64,000 bases of DNA from Candidatus Hydrogenedentota bacterium. Lineage in GTDB: Bacteria; Hydrogenedentota; Hydrogenedentia; Hydrogenedentales; SLHB01. The number at the start of each line of letters is the position of its first letter. The stretch's first letter is position 1. The stretch spans positions 1 through 64,000 of the forward strand of contig JADLHJ010000065.1 in NCBI GenBank assembly GCA_020848835.1. The letters are read 5' to 3'. The notes beneath the pieces were generated by a model. The model saw only the letters and a program-made list of their open reading frames with translations. It was not told the origin of the DNA and made no database searches. A program made the translations under genes and the position numbers. Of this stretch, positions 32,296 to 41,576 are shown piece by piece.

Positions 32296-33789
32296 ATGGA
32301 GCGGTGGGTTGCGCGGCTGCGGGGGGTGCGAAAGTGCGAAGGGGTGAAGGTGCGAATGGGTGAAGGTGGGACGGGCGGCGCGGACGTGACCGCTGGTGAG
32401 TCGCGGGTTGGGTTTGCGCGGAGGTGGTTGCGGGATCGGCGGGGGGTGGCTTGGTGTGTGCGGGGGTATCAGGCGGGGTCGTTGGAGTCGCGGGCGTTGC
32501 GGAAGGTGCATTGCGACGGACGGGACGTGGGCAAGACTTCGGAGATTGAGATTATTGCGGCGTGGGCTTCTTGTGCGTTGCCGAATCGGGAGATGTTGAT
32601 CGCGACGCAGTGTGAGAATCATTTGTTTCCGTTGATGGAGCGGATCGCGCGGGTGTTTGAACGGAATGCGGCGTTTCGCGAGAACCTCGTCGAGGTGAAG
32701 CGGACGCCGTCGTGGTGTCTCAGGTTTTCGAATGGGTTTGTGTTGTGGGGGCGGATCGCGGGGCCGCATGGGATGAATTTTCAGGGGTTGCACGTGGATT
32801 GGCAGATTGTGGATGAGGCGCAGGAGATGTCGGACGCCGCGTGGGAGGAGATGTTTCAGGCGTTGAACGCGGGTGGGGCGCGTTGGGTGTATGGGGTGCC
32901 GAATGGGTTGCGGAACACGTTTTACCGGATGACGCAGGACGCTTCTGCGGAGCGGTATTGCTGGCCGTCTGCGTTGAACCCGGAGTTTACGGACGAGAAG
33001 GATGCGGAGCTGGCGTTGTTGTACGGCGGGCGGGAGTCGCCGGGATACATTCATCGCGTGTTGGGTCAGCATGGTTCGCCTGCGTATGCGGTGTTCGATC
33101 TGAATGCGTATCTCGCGTGTGTGGATGAAGGGCAGAACTTTTTTGAGGTGTCGCTTGGCGCGGCGGATTCGTTTGAAGCGCCGACGAATGTGGCGAAGGG
33201 GAATTACTATCTCGGCTGCGATCTGGGGTACGTGCGGGACCCGTCGGAGTTTGTGGTGTACCGTAGCGTGCCGCCGGATTTGGTGAACGTGGCGCGGGTG
33301 AGTTTGCGCGGGGTCAATTATCATCGGCAGCAGTGCATCATCGAGGAACTGGATCGGGCCTACGACTTTTGCGCGATCGGGATCGATGCGGGGAACAACG
33401 GGAGCGCGGTGGCGCATAACCTGAAGAGCATCGACGTGGATTGGCATGAGCGGGTGTTGGCGATCGAGTTCGGCGGGGTGACGGAGGTGGGGCCGTTTCC
33501 AGATGGATCGCCGGACAGGCGTCCGACGAAGTTGTTTATGACGGAGTTGTTGCAGCGGCGGATGGCGGACCGGACGATTGTGTTTCCGGCGCTGGCGGAT
33601 CGGGAGGCGCAGTACGCGGGGCACACGTATTCTGGCGGAATGCGGGGGCAGATCGTGTTTGAGAAGGGGGACGATCACATTATCGATGCGGACCGTTGCG
33701 CGGTGTTGGCGCATTATCTGGATACGCAGGAATTTGGGGCGTGTAGTTTGCCGGTGATGGTGGGGACGTTTAGCAAGGAGCGGTGGTAG
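32296..33789 (+). CDS. Phage terminase large subunit (ATPase/nuclease)
   Basis: 497 residues. TerL pumps DNA into phage capsids and cuts it. An unusual Walker A, GRDVGKT, is at residues 75-81, Walker B ends in IVDEAQ with D173/E174, and the C-terminal RNase-H-like nuclease domain supplies D309 (YLGCDLGY) and D364 (AIGIDAGNNGS). Start ATG 32296 has GGAG eight bases before it. No portal, protease, capsid or tail genes are present; the partner is probably the terminase-small-like gene at 28354-29649. The strand is strongly G-rich at third positions, more so than neighbouring genes. Confidence 0.82.
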   Translation: MERWVARLRGVRKCEGVKVRMGEGGTGGADVTAGESRVGFARRWLRDRRGVAWCVRGYQAGSLESRALRKVHCDGRDVGKTSEIEIIAAWASCALPNREMLIATQCENHLFPLMERIARVFERNAAFRENLVEVKRTPSWCLRFSNGFVLWGRIAGPHGMNFQGLHVDWQIVDEAQEMSDAAWEEMFQALNAGGARWVYGVPNGLRNTFYRMTQDASAERYCWPSALNPEFTDEKDAELALLYGGRESPGYIHRVLGQHGSPAYAVFDLNAYLACVDEGQNFFEVSLGAADSFEAPTNVAKGNYYLGCDLGYVRDPSEFVVYRSVPPDLVNVARVSLRGVNYHRQQCIIEELDRAYDFCAIGIDAGNNGSAVAHNLKSIDVDWHERVLAIEFGGVTEVGPFPDGSPDRRPTKLFMTELLQRRMADRTIVFPALADREAQYAGHTYSGGMRGQIVFEKGDDHIIDADRCAVLAHYLDTQEFGACSLPVMVGTFSKERW

Positions 33790-33803
33790 TGGTTGCGAAG
33801 ATG

Positions 33804-33880
33804 AAAGGGGGCACGGGCGTCCCGCCCGTGATGAAGGATTTTTCGCGCACCAATCACGGGCGGGACGCCCGTGCCCCTTT
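33804..33880. repeat. Paired CACGGGCG palindromes in inverted orientation (BIME-like)
   Basis: Two palindromic units (33812-33830 and 33855-33873) face each other, and the flanks (AAAGGGG... and ...CCCCTTT) are also inverted copies of one another, so the whole can fold as one long hairpin. It lies between the terminase large subunit and the Gfo/Idh gene. The same arrangement is at 51963-52039. Confidence 0.85.
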
Positions 33881-33882
33881 TG

Positions 33883-33908
33883 CGTTTCCAAGCGGGAGCT
33901 TGGGAACG
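33883..33908. repeat. CGTTCCCAAGC palindrome, copy near Gfo/Idh gene
   Basis: CGTTTCCAAGC and GCTTGGGAACG arms, one mismatch to the family. Confidence 0.7.
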
Positions 33909-33980
33909 AGAATGGAAATTCGGTAACCAGTATCGTGGTAGGATCGCGTTGGATTTTCAACAATGATTAGGAGCCGCGTA

Positions 33981-35360
33981 ATGAGCCATCGTGATTTGAC
34001 CCGCAGGCAATTCATTGCGACGACGACTGTCGGCGTGACTGCGGCGGGATGCGCTACCGCGCCGGAGCGCGTGAATACGGCGAAGGTGGTGCCCGGCAAG
34101 ATTTCGCCAAACGAGAAGTTGAACATTGCGGGTATCGGCATCGGCGGGATGGGCCGGGCGAATTTGCAGAACATGAAGTCGGAGAACATTGTCGCGTTGT
34201 GCGATGTGGACTCGGTGTTGGCCGCGCGGATGTTCAATGAGTTTCCGAATGCGAAACGCTTTGTCGATTATCGCGAACTCTTTGATAAAGAGGCGAAGCA
34301 TATCGACGGTGTGCTGATCGCCACACCGGACCACACGCACGCGGTGATTGCAATGGCGGCGATTCGCGCGGGCAAGCATGTGTATTGCCAAAAGCCGCTT
34401 GCGCACAGCATCTACGAGACGCGCAAATTGACCGAGGCGGCGCGGGCCGCGGGTGTGATGACGCAGATGGGCAACCAGGGGCATTCGTCGGAGGAGATTC
34501 GGCGCTGCTGCGAATGGATCGCCGACGGCGCCATAGGCCCGGTTCGCGAAGTGCACGCGTGGAGCGATCGGCCTGTTGGCGGGGATCCGTGGTCGAACTT
34601 TCCGTTGACGGCGCGGCCTGCGGATACGCCGCCCGTGCCGGATACGTTGAACTGGGATCTGTGGCTTGGGCCCGCACAATATCGTCCGTATCATCCTGTG
34701 TACACGCCGCTGACGTGGCGCGGGTTTTACGACTTCGGTACGGGTCCGCTGGGCGACATGGGGTGTCACATTCTCGATCCTGCGTTCTGGTCGTTGAAAC
34801 TCGGCGCGCCGGAGAGTGTGCAGGCGACGAGCACGCACTACGAACCGGCCGTCGCCGCGGAAACGTATCCGCGCGCGAGCATTGTGCGTTTTCGTTTTCC
34901 CGCGCGGGGCGAGATGCCGCCGGTGGATGTTACGTGGTATGACGGGCGGCTCCTCCCTCCCGTGCCGCGCGATTTTGGCGTTGAAGACAAATTTGATCGC
35001 AATGGCGCGATTATCGTCGGCGAGAAAGGAACGATTGTTCACAAATCGCATGGCGCCGGCGGACTGCGTTTGTTGCCGCAAGGGTTGGCAGCCGATTACA
35101 AGCAACCGGATAAAACGATCCCGCGCGTGGCGGCGGCGAACCACGAGATGGACTGGGTGCGATCTTGCAAGGATGGCAAGCCTGCAAGTTCGACGTTTGA
35201 GTACGGCGGCGCGCTTACCGAGATGGCGCTGCTCGGGATGTTGGCAATTCGCATGAAGGATCGACGGCTTGAGTGGGACAGCGCAAACCTTCGCATTGCA
35301 AACGATGACGAAGCGAACGCGCTGGTGAATCCACCGTATCGCGAGGGATGGACGCTTTAA
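33981..35360 (+). CDS. Tat-exported Gfo/Idh/MocA family oxidoreductase
   Basis: 459 residues. A twin-arginine signal (TRRQFIATTTVG) is followed by a lipobox-like TAAGC, so the enzyme is exported folded and may be lipid-anchored. The Rossmann core starts with IGIGGMGRANL, and the catalytic-type EKP is replaced by CQKPLAHS. The C-terminal domain is the typical Gfo/Idh alpha/beta fold. Members of this exported group often act on sugars derived from complex glycans with bound NAD(P). ATG 33981 has AGGAG at 33969-33973 before it; ATG 33963 has no ribosome site. It converges with the GH28-type gene. Confidence 0.88.
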   Translation: MSHRDLTRRQFIATTTVGVTAAGCATAPERVNTAKVVPGKISPNEKLNIAGIGIGGMGRANLQNMKSENIVALCDVDSVLAARMFNEFPNAKRFVDYRELFDKEAKHIDGVLIATPDHTHAVIAMAAIRAGKHVYCQKPLAHSIYETRKLTEAARAAGVMTQMGNQGHSSEEIRRCCEWIADGAIGPVREVHAWSDRPVGGDPWSNFPLTARPADTPPVPDTLNWDLWLGPAQYRPYHPVYTPLTWRGFYDFGTGPLGDMGCHILDPAFWSLKLGAPESVQATSTHYEPAVAAETYPRASIVRFRFPARGEMPPVDVTWYDGRLLPPVPRDFGVEDKFDRNGAIIVGEKGTIVHKSHGAGGLRLLPQGLAADYKQPDKTIPRVAAANHEMDWVRSCKDGKPASSTFEYGGALTEMALLGMLAIRMKDRRLEWDSANLRIANDDEANALVNPPYREGWTL

Positions 35361-35363
35361 GGA

Positions 35364-36824
35364 TTAGTCCTCGACGTTCAGATTTTGCACATCGTCGAAG
35401 ACGAATTTGTCGCGCTGGTTTATGCGGCGCGGACTGGTTTGGAATCCGCGCACCGTGAGTCCATCTACGTGCCGCGCGTAGAGACCATGCGCCGGAAGAT
35501 CGCCGAACATCCAGAACTCGGGATATTGCGCTTCAACCTCCGGGACAGGATTGACGATTTCGAGGCGTTCACCGGCCTCGCGGTAACGGATGTCGATATT
35601 CTCCAGCATCACGCCCTTGATTGGCATGCCCGCGATACCGCTGATCACGCACGGGAATTCGATGCCCGTGGCTTTCATATTTTGAATCGAGATTGACTCA
35701 AGCGCCCCCGCGCGATCTTTGTCCTTCCAGCGATTGCGGTTTCCCAGGCGGATAAAGAGCGGTGCGTTGACATTACGGACGGAGATGTTTTCGGCGGTGA
35801 TGTTCTTTACGTGCGCGCCGTCCACGCTCTCGATCGCGATGGCAGCGAGGCCCCACGGCCAGATTTCTTCCGTAAAGAGTTCGCATTCGGAGATGCGGAC
35901 GTCGCTGATGTTGGACCACGTTTCGGTGCCGATCTTGATGCAGTTTGCGCCGCTTCGGATGGCGCAGTTCGCGATACGCACGTTCGTCATCGGCCGGCTC
36001 AGTTCCTTGGCGAAACCGTTCTTCAAGACAATGCCGTCGTCGCCGGTGGAGACAAAGCAGCGCGTAATTTCGACGTCGTTGGAACCCACAACATCGATAC
36101 CGTCTGTATTCTCGCCGTGGTAGTTGTTGTTCAGAATGACGCGGTCGATCTTGACCCGATCGCAATGATCAAGCATGACTGTCCAACCGGGCGAATTTTC
36201 CACGATGAGGTTGCTCATCTTCACATGCGTGCAATCTTGCAGGCGTATCAAAGGAGATGGCCGGTTGGGCACCTTCTTGCGCTTGGCCAAAAAGTGCGTG
36301 GATTCCATCTCTTTGAGATTGAATTCGGCCGGCGGCGTGGTTGGGGCGGCGGCGCGCGGCGGCGTCCACCATGCGTCGCCTTCGCCGAGAATTTTTCCGG
36401 GGCCGGCAATGGAAACGCGGTTTGCCCCTTGGCAATAAATGAAATGCGGCGGGTCGTAGTCTGCTCCACTGCGACTGGCGCGGAGGACGGAATCCTTGGC
36501 GATGTAAAGCGTGACATTCGATTTGAGGTGAATGGTGCCGGAGACATAGTCGCCGCCGTCGATGCGCACGACGCCTCCCCCGCTGTCGTGTGCGGCGGTG
36601 ATGGCTTTCGCGATAGCGACGGTGTTAATCGCTTTGCCGTCGCCGACAGCGCCGAATTCGCGAAGGTCAAACACGCGACCTTCCGGCACCTTGGAATTGT
36701 CGATGTACGAGGCATAGGGAATGTTGGACAGGAACTCGCCCGGCGCTGGAATGGGAATTACGGGCTCGGCACCTGCCGCGAGCACAAGGGCGATGAATGC
36801 GAAACCCGCGCGACACGAATGCAT
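35364..36824 (-). CDS. Secreted glycoside hydrolase family 28-like (polygalacturonase-type) protein
   Basis: 486 residues from ATG 36824, which begins a signal peptide (CRAGFAFIALVLAAGAEP). After FDLREFGAVGDGK, the usual N-terminus of right-handed beta-helix GH28 enzymes, come NTDGIDV and STGDDGIVLK, supplying the catalytic Asp residues; RSGANCIKIGTE replaces the family's GHG block. The rest is repeated beta-helix rungs (VKNITAENISVRNV). It likely cleaves pectic or related uronic-acid polymers in the periplasm or outside. ATG 36884 is in frame but would overlap the upstream gene and precede the signal peptide. Last gene of a four-gene minus-strand run. Confidence 0.82.
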   Translation of the reverse strand: MHSCRAGFAFIALVLAAGAEPVIPIPAPGEFLSNIPYASYIDNSKVPEGRVFDLREFGAVGDGKAINTVAIAKAITAAHDSGGGVVRIDGGDYVSGTIHLKSNVTLYIAKDSVLRASRSGADYDPPHFIYCQGANRVSIAGPGKILGEGDAWWTPPRAAAPTTPPAEFNLKEMESTHFLAKRKKVPNRPSPLIRLQDCTHVKMSNLIVENSPGWTVMLDHCDRVKIDRVILNNNYHGENTDGIDVVGSNDVEITRCFVSTGDDGIVLKNGFAKELSRPMTNVRIANCAIRSGANCIKIGTETWSNISDVRISECELFTEEIWPWGLAAIAIESVDGAHVKNITAENISVRNVNAPLFIRLGNRNRWKDKDRAGALESISIQNMKATGIEFPCVISGIAGMPIKGVMLENIDIRYREAGERLEIVNPVPEVEAQYPEFWMFGDLPAHGLYARHVDGLTVRGFQTSPRRINQRDKFVFDDVQNLNVED

Positions 36825-36858
36825 CACACTGGATGTAGATGAACTCACGGACAACCGT

Positions 36859-37938
36859 TTAGGCCTTCGTAACTTTGACACCATTGAGCGTCGTCACGAA
36901 GTCTGCTCCAAACGCCATCGATGGCGTGAGCGCGCCGTGCGCGACGCCCTCCGCGAGAATGCGCTTGACGACTGTGAGGGACGCATCGACAGTGAGGGTG
37001 TATCCCTCAGGCGTGTGCATGCGCATCGCAGCTCGGCCACCGCCGGCGTTTTTAACTTCACCCCACAGGATAGTCTCGTCTCCGGCGCGCTCTTTGTCGC
37101 TGGGTCCCTTAACCTTTTTCGTGATGGAATTTTTCAAAAAGTTCTGCACGAAGTTCATCGAAAGCAGCGATTGCAGTTTACCGGCCCAACGCATCTGCCT
37201 GATCTGTTTTTTCGGCGCGCCAAGATAGACTTCGATGTTGGGAATCTGGGTCGAATAGAACGCGGTGGAAACATCGCCCCAGGGAATCGCGACGGCGAGT
37301 TCTTCCATGCTTCCGAACGGAATTTTTCGCATTAGCGATCCGCTTGGCATGTTGATGAGATGCCCATCGCGTCGTATGCGCAATCCTTTTGGCAGGCCCT
37401 CCACCATGGTCTTCGCGGTACCCGGGCTGAGCTTTCCGCGATTGGACCTAAACGCGAGCGCGAGGTGCGTTGCATCCGGCAGCGCGCGCTTGAGCATCGC
37501 CGCGAGACAATCGGACGGCACAACGTCAAACCCCACTCCGGGAATTGCCGCGATGCTGGCGCGTTTCCAATGCGCGTCGCGCTGGTGCACGTATTCGAAG
37601 ACATCGATCTCGCCGGTGATATCGAGGTAGTGGCAATGCGCATGTTCGCACGCGGACAGCATCGGGACGCTTGTGGCAGAGAATGGGCCTGCGCAATGCA
37701 GCACAACGGCAATACCGCCGAGGTTGTCAGCAACGACGCGCGGATCGTCTAGCGAGAATACACGAGTTTCCAGGCGCAGTTGCTTGCCCAGAATTGCCAG
37801 TGCGTCCGCGCTGCGCCCTGCGAGTACCGGCTGCATCCCGCGGCGCACCGCTTCGAGTGCGCACAAACGCCCCGTATACCCGTTGGCACCATAGATCATC
37901 CACTGGGCGTCTGGCTTGGCTGCGAGTACGGTGGCCAT
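36859..37938 (-). CDS. Saccharopine dehydrogenase family / trans-acting enoyl reductase-like protein
   Basis: 359 residues. The NAD(P) fold starts with IYGANGYTGRLCALEAVRRG, a signature of the saccharopine-dehydrogenase-like group; LAGRSADAL and the CHYLDITGEIDVFEYVHQ segment follow. The members from mycobacteria work as trans enoyl reductases in lipid synthesis, whereas most bacterial ones are uncharacterised. It follows the phosphodiesterase gene by two bases and precedes the GH28-like gene. Exact substrate unknown. Confidence 0.8.
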   Translation of the reverse strand: MATVLAAKPDAQWMIYGANGYTGRLCALEAVRRGMQPVLAGRSADALAILGKQLRLETRVFSLDDPRVVADNLGGIAVVLHCAGPFSATSVPMLSACEHAHCHYLDITGEIDVFEYVHQRDAHWKRASIAAIPGVGFDVVPSDCLAAMLKRALPDATHLALAFRSNRGKLSPGTAKTMVEGLPKGLRIRRDGHLINMPSGSLMRKIPFGSMEELAVAIPWGDVSTAFYSTQIPNIEVYLGAPKKQIRQMRWAGKLQSLLSMNFVQNFLKNSITKKVKGPSDKERAGDETILWGEVKNAGGGRAAMRMHTPEGYTLTVDASLTVVKRILAEGVAHGALTPSMAFGADFVTTLNGVKVTKA

Positions 37939-37940
37939 TG

Positions 37941-39464
37941 TTATCGCGCTTCTCGCGTCACTTTAGTGAAGTCAAGATAGGTATGCCCGTCCACCGTCGA
38001 ACGGTGCAAGGTGCCGGTATAGGTAATCGCAGCGACATTATTGCTCGCGGTATCGGTCGTGCGGGAAACCTCCAACGATTTTGGATCAGGACCACCTTGA
38101 AGAATTTCATGAATCACGCGGCCATCCATCTTCGGTGCGTTCTTAACACCCAGCACATGCAGCACGGTCGGTGCGATGTCCACGTTACCGGTAGGCACGT
38201 CACTCACGAGGCTTTGTTTGATAGCCGGCCCTGCTGCGATAAACGTGTTGTGAATGTCGTAGGGACTGGAAGTGCCGTGGCCTGCGACGCCCTGCAACAG
38301 CGTGGTACCTTTCCAGCCCTTGTCATTCGCGTCGTCAGACCAGTTTGCATCGGTGAGGATGTCGCCCGCGCGTTCGTGGTTCCAGAAGATGGAATCAAAC
38401 GAAAATGTGCCGGGCACGCTGCCGTTTACATCGCCCGCGGCAGCGGCTTTTGTGAATACCGCACCGATCCAATCCGTAGTTTGCAGCGCCTCCACAATGG
38501 CCTGGATTTTTTTCGGGTCGTGGTTGTCCACATAGATCGCGCCTTCGGAAACGATTACGTCCGTGCTTGCGAGGCTTTTCTTCACGCCCTTCTGAACCAG
38601 CACCTGCGGAATACTGTTCTTGCCGGTCTGCGTGGAAAAGCCGTGATCGGACGTAATGAAGATATTGGTTTCGTCGTCGAGGCCTTTCGCCTTCAACGAA
38701 CTCAGCAATCGGCCCACTTCCTCGTCCACGTGTTTCAGCGCCGCAGTTGTCTCTGGGGAACCGATTCCCTTTGGATGGGCCGTGTGATCGGGATCAGTCA
38801 CCCACAGAAAAATCAATTCGGCGTGATGTTCATCCACGCCGATACGCAGCAACCCGTCTATGATGCGGCGATTTGCCGGAGCGTTGGGTATGGCTTCTTC
38901 TGGCACGGGGCCGAGCAGTTCATCGACATGTGGCTTGGCAGATTCCGGCAACACCATTTCTGTGTTCACGATGCCGCCGCCCTTCACGTGCGGGTTGAGC
39001 AAGTACGACGAACCGCTGGAACCAGAACTGGCGACGAATAATTTCATGCCGGCGGACTCGAGAATTTCGCCGAGCGTAGGCGCTGTCAATACCTTGCCGC
39101 CGGTCACTTCATTCAGTTTCATCAGGTTTGCCGCGTCGCCCGTGCTGAATCCTTTTTCCTTGTCAACAGCGGGCACATAGATCGTGTTGCCCATAATGCC
39201 GTGCCGCGCGGGATAGCAACCGGTGGAGAACGTAGAGGAATTGACGCGGGTGACCGTGGGAAATACGGAATGATGGTTCGCACACACAACGCCGCGCTGT
39301 CCCAGCGCGTGTACATTCGGCATCAACGCTGGCGTCACATAATCCGGACGTAACCCATCCAAGACAATCACGATTGCCTTGGGCGCGTCCGCGGCCAGCG
39401 CATTGAAAATGCACGAAAAAAGAAATGTAAGCGCGAAATATCGGCGATAAGACGTATTGTGCAT
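37941..39464 (-). CDS. Exported alkaline phosphatase superfamily / type I phosphodiesterase-nucleotide pyrophosphatase
   Basis: 507 residues with a signal peptide (residues ~9-24, ending FNALA). Metal-binding AIVIVLDGLRPDYVTP begins the domain, the Thr nucleophile lies in FPTVTRVNSSTFSTG, and the second metal site comes from DPDHTAHPKG, SDHGFS and GHGTSSPYDIHN. This matches the nucleotide pyrophosphatase/phosphodiesterase (NPP) family acting in the periplasm. It lies seven bases after the DUF6526 gene and two before the saccharopine dehydrogenase-like gene, probably all in one transcript. Confidence 0.86.
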   Translation of the reverse strand: MHNTSYRRYFALTFLFSCIFNALAADAPKAIVIVLDGLRPDYVTPALMPNVHALGQRGVVCANHHSVFPTVTRVNSSTFSTGCYPARHGIMGNTIYVPAVDKEKGFSTGDAANLMKLNEVTGGKVLTAPTLGEILESAGMKLFVASSGSSGSSYLLNPHVKGGGIVNTEMVLPESAKPHVDELLGPVPEEAIPNAPANRRIIDGLLRIGVDEHHAELIFLWVTDPDHTAHPKGIGSPETTAALKHVDEEVGRLLSSLKAKGLDDETNIFITSDHGFSTQTGKNSIPQVLVQKGVKKSLASTDVIVSEGAIYVDNHDPKKIQAIVEALQTTDWIGAVFTKAAAAGDVNGSVPGTFSFDSIFWNHERAGDILTDANWSDDANDKGWKGTTLLQGVAGHGTSSPYDIHNTFIAAGPAIKQSLVSDVPTGNVDIAPTVLHVLGVKNAPKMDGRVIHEILQGGPDPKSLEVSRTTDTASNNVAAITYTGTLHRSTVDGHTYLDFTKVTREAR

Positions 39465-39471
39465 GGCACCC

Positions 39472-39909
39472 TTATACCCGCAGGTGATCGGCCTGCCAGT
39501 TTTTCACCTGTTTTTTGATGTCGTCGCTTCGCATCGACTTGTTTGCGAGTATCTTGTCCACGAGTTCCGGCAACTCTCCATCCGAGGCGAAGCGCAAGCC
39601 GATAAAGTGCGTGAGCTCCAATTCATCGATCCGCGAGGCGAGGTGCGCTGGCAGTACGCGCTGCAGCCGCAGCTTTGTTTCGAGCCGGATGATACGGTCC
39701 TGCAACCGGGTGGCGTAGCCACGCATGCGGAACAATATCCAGATGACAGCGACGGCCATTAGCATTGGAGAAAGCGCGGCGACATACGGAACACCGACGA
39801 GCGATGCCAACGGCAGCAGGCCGGACACCAACGCAAGAACCGCGATATACGTGAGTGCTTTATCGAATATCTTGTGATTAGAATAATTCTGCGCGGAACC
39901 ATCGGGCAT
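39472..39909 (-). CDS. DUF6526 family membrane protein
   Basis: 145 residues. Two membrane helices (about 19-41 and 44-62) are followed by a conserved cytoplasmic block: DRIIRLETKLRLQRVLP, then LRFASDGELPELVDKIL and KKQVKNWQADHLRV at the C-terminus. These are the marks of DUF6526, whose role is unknown. It is the first gene of the minus-strand run with the NPP-type phosphodiesterase. Confidence 0.8.
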   Translation of the reverse strand: MPDGSAQNYSNHKIFDKALTYIAVLALVSGLLPLASLVGVPYVAALSPMLMAVAVIWILFRMRGYATRLQDRIIRLETKLRLQRVLPAHLASRIDELELTHFIGLRFASDGELPELVDKILANKSMRSDDIKKQVKNWQADHLRV

Positions 39910-40033
39910 GCCAGATCTCCTTCACGCGTGGTTGGGCCCCGTTCGAACAACGCCGCAATGCGAGGTGGAAATCATAATGCATTCACGGGCGAGTTTCACA
40001 AGTAGTGCGGCGGACCCGTGTGGCGAAGAAAAG

Positions 40034-40639
40034 TTACGAGTAATCGTGGAAGAACATCTTGACGCGTTTCCACACAAACCACGTCAGCGCGCGGACGCTC
40101 GCGTCGTCCACGTTTACGAAGCGCACCCCAACGCGAAGGTTGCTTGAGGGCTTTCCGTTTGAGAAGTGCATTAGCTCGCTCTGTGCGGATATGCCGGGAT
40201 CGTCCACGATCTGCAATTGAAGTTTCTCGCCATATTCCAATTCTGGGAGCGCATCGCTTTCGACCAGCGCGCCGCCGGAACTGATATTGAGAAGTTTAGC
40301 CTCAAACTTTGCCGGCGAGTCATCAAGCGTTATGGTCACCGCGATTTCCGTGGGCACCCGCAAGAATGAGCGCAACTCGTCGCAATTCAGGTTCGCGGAC
40401 CGAAGGAGAATCAGTTCCGTGTGGTTATCGGGGGCGGCAGTCAGAAACCGCGTGAAATACGCCGCGTTGCCACCGTTTCCCTCGAACTCGACAACAATGC
40501 CGCGAGACTGCATATCGAACCCGTCTTCCAGGCACTGCATGCGTAATACCCGGTCACGGGCATCCACCAGTTCGGCGGGATACCGCTTCCCATCGATACG
40601 CAACGAACACTTTGTCCCTTTATTGAATGGCACGTACAC
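40034..40639 (-). CDS. PilZ-domain (c-di-GMP receptor-like) protein
   Basis: 201 residues. The N-terminal ~90 residues look like a PilZN/YcgR-type beta-barrel. The C-terminal PilZ part has the second motif as LLNISSGGALVE (N/DxSxxG) and the last strand RVGVRFVNVDD, but the RxxxR first motif is only partly kept (RSFLRVPTEIAV). So c-di-GMP binding is possible but not certain. It stands alone, divergent from the metallophosphoesterase gene. Confidence 0.75.
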   Translation of the reverse strand: MYVPFNKGTKCSLRIDGKRYPAELVDARDRVLRMQCLEDGFDMQSRGIVVEFEGNGGNAAYFTRFLTAAPDNHTELILLRSANLNCDELRSFLRVPTEIAVTITLDDSPAKFEAKLLNISSGGALVESDALPELEYGEKLQLQIVDDPGISAQSELMHFSNGKPSSNLRVGVRFVNVDDASVRALTWFVWKRVKMFFHDYS

Positions 40640-40760
40640 GCCAGATGCACCTCAGTGGAGTGGTGTGCGGTAGCTCGCCCCCTTTTGCATCACTTCCGCA
40701 CTATTCACAGCAACTATAGCACTCACCGCGGGAAAATGCCACATTGCTCGCGGAGGCACC

Positions 40761-41570
40761 TTGAAGACGAATGGCTCGGGGGCTACGATGACCACAGGCG
40801 ATACCCCGTGGCCGTCTATCGGGGATTCGGAGGATTGGCCTGTGGGCAATGCCCCGCGCGTCGGATATGTCATTTCCGACCTGCACATGTTTTCGAAGCG
40901 GTCGGAGTCCCGTGCACACGAACCGGCCATTTTCGAATACGCCGCAAAGGCAGACTTCTTTATTCTGAACGGCGACACCTTCGATTTCCGTTGGACCACT
41001 TTACCCACCATTGACCAAACCGTCTATGAAGCGATTGCGTGGCTCCGCAATCTCGCCGAGCGATTTCCAAAATGCCATTTCCACTTTATCCTCGGCAATC
41101 ACGACAACAACCAGGCATTCATCGCCGCGCTTTCCAAACTCGTCGCGAAAACGGAGAACCTGTCGTGGCACCCCTACTATCTGCGGCTCGGTGACTCGGT
41201 GTTTCTACACGGCGACGTTTCCGACAAGCCGATGATGGGCGCCGCGGGGCTGGAAAAACATCGTGAAGAATGGCTGCTCGATACGCCGAAGCATGCCATC
41301 TTCCATTCGATCTACGACATGGTGGTTCACGTTGGCCTCCATCGCATGGCCGTTGCAGCGAAGTACCCGAAGAAACGCGTCGTGCGCCGGGTGCTTGAGT
41401 ATCTCGACGACGTGGGACTAACCAAAGATAACGACATCAAGCATGTGTACTTCGGTCACACCCACGGGGCCATGCAAAATTTCGAGTATGGCGGCCTGCT
41501 TTTCCATAACGCCGGCTCGCCGATGAAGGGGCTGGAATTCAATATTCTGAAGGTTGAAATTGAGGACTGA
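40761..41570 (+). CDS. Calcineurin-like metallophosphoesterase (LpxH-like)
   Basis: 269 residues. Metal-binding motifs are in order: SDLHMF (D/H), NGDTFDF (GD), LGNHDNN (GNH), LHGDVSD and FGHTHGAM (GHTH). This fits the UDP-2,3-diacylglucosamine-hydrolase-like class of phosphoesterases, although the LpxH role in lipid A synthesis is not established by sequence alone. TTG 40761 follows GGAGG (40752-40756) by four bases. The TPR gene starts six bases downstream. Confidence 0.82.
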   Translation: MKTNGSGATMTTGDTPWPSIGDSEDWPVGNAPRVGYVISDLHMFSKRSESRAHEPAIFEYAAKADFFILNGDTFDFRWTTLPTIDQTVYEAIAWLRNLAERFPKCHFHFILGNHDNNQAFIAALSKLVAKTENLSWHPYYLRLGDSVFLHGDVSDKPMMGAAGLEKHREEWLLDTPKHAIFHSIYDMVVHVGLHRMAVAAKYPKKRVVRRVLEYLDDVGLTKDNDIKHVYFGHTHGAMQNFEYGGLLFHNAGSPMKGLEFNILKVEIED

Positions 41571-41576
41571 ACGCGC

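Noticed and set aside
32248-33963. 571-residue minus-strand frame over the terminase large subunit
   Set aside because: Pro/Arg/His-rich translation and antisense to TerL; it also runs through the BIME-like repeat.
37671-39041. 456-residue plus-strand frame over the phosphodiesterase and saccharopine-dehydrogenase-like genes
   Set aside because: Spans two well-supported minus-strand genes; no recognisable domain.
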